NCBI GenBank assembly: GCA_035504235.1
Contig: DATJSH010000229.1
Span: 1-6,193, forward strand
DNA: 6,193 nt
Reading direction: 5' to 3'
DNA from: DATARH01 sp035504235
Lineage (GTDB): Bacteria; Pseudomonadota; Alphaproteobacteria; ATCC43930; CGMCC-115725
Position 1 is the stretch's first letter; every line of letters starts with the position of its first letter. The notes below the pieces were generated by a model. It made no database searches. It had not been told where the DNA came from and was given only the letters and a program-made list of their open reading frames with translations. Shown piece by piece: positions 5,888-6,193 of the stretch. A program made the position numbers and the translations under genes.

Positions 5888-6193
5888 GTGGAAAACGGGA
5901 GAGGGCATCGCGATCGGGGTCGGCGGCGCGACTTCGACGACGATTTTGGCGGTGGCGGTGGTGGCGGTCGCGATTACGGCGGCGGTGGCGGCTATGGCGG
6001 CGGCGCGCCGCGCTACGGCTCGCCGCGGTTTGAGGAGCAGCCGTCGGGACCTCCGGTAAAGGCGGTGGTGAAGTGGTTTCGCGGCGACCGCGGGTTTGGC
6101 TTTGTCGAGCTGGCGGATGGCGGGGGCGATGCGTTTCTGCATGCGAGCGTCCTCGGCCGGATCGGGGTGCAGCAGGTCGAGACTGGGGAGACG
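5888..6193 (+). CDS. Cold-shock-domain protein with Gly/Arg-rich N-terminal tail (3' end outside window)
   Basis: The first 102 codons of a nucleic-acid-binding CspA-family protein; the frame is still open at the window end. Seen: a charged, low-complexity tail (1-55) rich in Arg, Asp and Gly, with runs of seven glycines (21-27) and five glycines (31-35). Then comes a cold-shock domain starting near residue 57: VKAVVKWF (57-64), the RNP1-like RGFGFV (68-73) and the RNP2-like DAFLH (81-85). The start is GTG at 5888, supported by GGGAAG (5876-5881) 6 bases upstream; an in-frame stop at 5837 closes the frame above. Alphaproteobacterial relatives often carry disordered N-terminal tails and some have two cold-shock domains, so a second may follow beyond 6193. 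Likely role: RNA chaperone or antiterminator. It is probably independent of the metabolic genes. Confidence 0.85.
   Translation, partial: MENGRGHRDRGRRRDFDDDFGGGGGGGRDYGGGGGYGGGAPRYGSPRFEEQPSGPPVKAVVKWFRGDRGFGFVELADGGGDAFLHASVLGRIGVQQVETGET

Noticed and set aside
5785..6142. Open frames on both strands across the gap and the cold-shock gene start
   Set aside because: They are low-complexity Arg/Ala/Trp shadows of the GGC/GGT repeat; the frame from GTG 5888 encodes a real cold-shock domain.

Overview
The window is GC-rich and gene-dense, and every supported gene is on the + strand. Gene content, protein style and two kinds of intergenic palindrome (CCTCATCCTGAG...GCCTCGAAGG and ATGGGTCCCGGCCTCCGCCGGGATGA) point to an alphaproteobacterium, probably a rhizobial or rhodospirillal lineage. 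Genus cannot be fixed from this stretch. No rRNA, tRNA, CRISPR array, insertion sequence or transposase is visible.

Layout. 1-113 is a leader with no firm gene. 114-1355 encodes a 12-helix major facilitator exporter of the fosmidomycin-resistance (Fsr) type. 1356-1420 holds two adjacent perfect hairpins, the second reaching into the ribosome binding site of the next gene. 1421-2455 encodes a VanA-like Rieske mononuclear iron oxygenase with all metal ligands present. 2456-2616 carries two head-to-head copies of an alphaproteobacterial palindromic repeat. 2617-3756 encodes a metal-dependent amidohydrolase of the ACMSD/decarboxylase superfamily. 3757-3860 carries a second, unrelated inverted repeat. 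3861-5015 encodes a stand-alone MetE C-terminal-type protein with all four zinc ligands. 5026-5268 is a probable two-helix membrane protein with a TTG start. 5276-5755 encodes a hotdog-fold acyl-CoA thioesterase. After a gap with a possible promoter, 5888-6193 is the start of a cold-shock-domain protein with a Gly/Arg-rich N-terminal tail, cut by the window end.

How the genes may work together (inference). Exporter, Rieske oxygenase, amidohydrolase, MetE-like protein and thioesterase look like a small catabolic or detoxification cluster. The oxygenase could hydroxylate or O-demethylate an aromatic or related compound, the amidohydrolase could hydrolyse or decarboxylate an intermediate, the MetE-like enzyme could transfer a methyl or alkyl group to a thiol, and the thioesterase could release an acid from a CoA thioester. 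The substrate is not evident. No ferredoxin or reductase partner for the oxygenase and no transcriptional regulator is present here. The cold-shock gene is probably a separate transcription unit.
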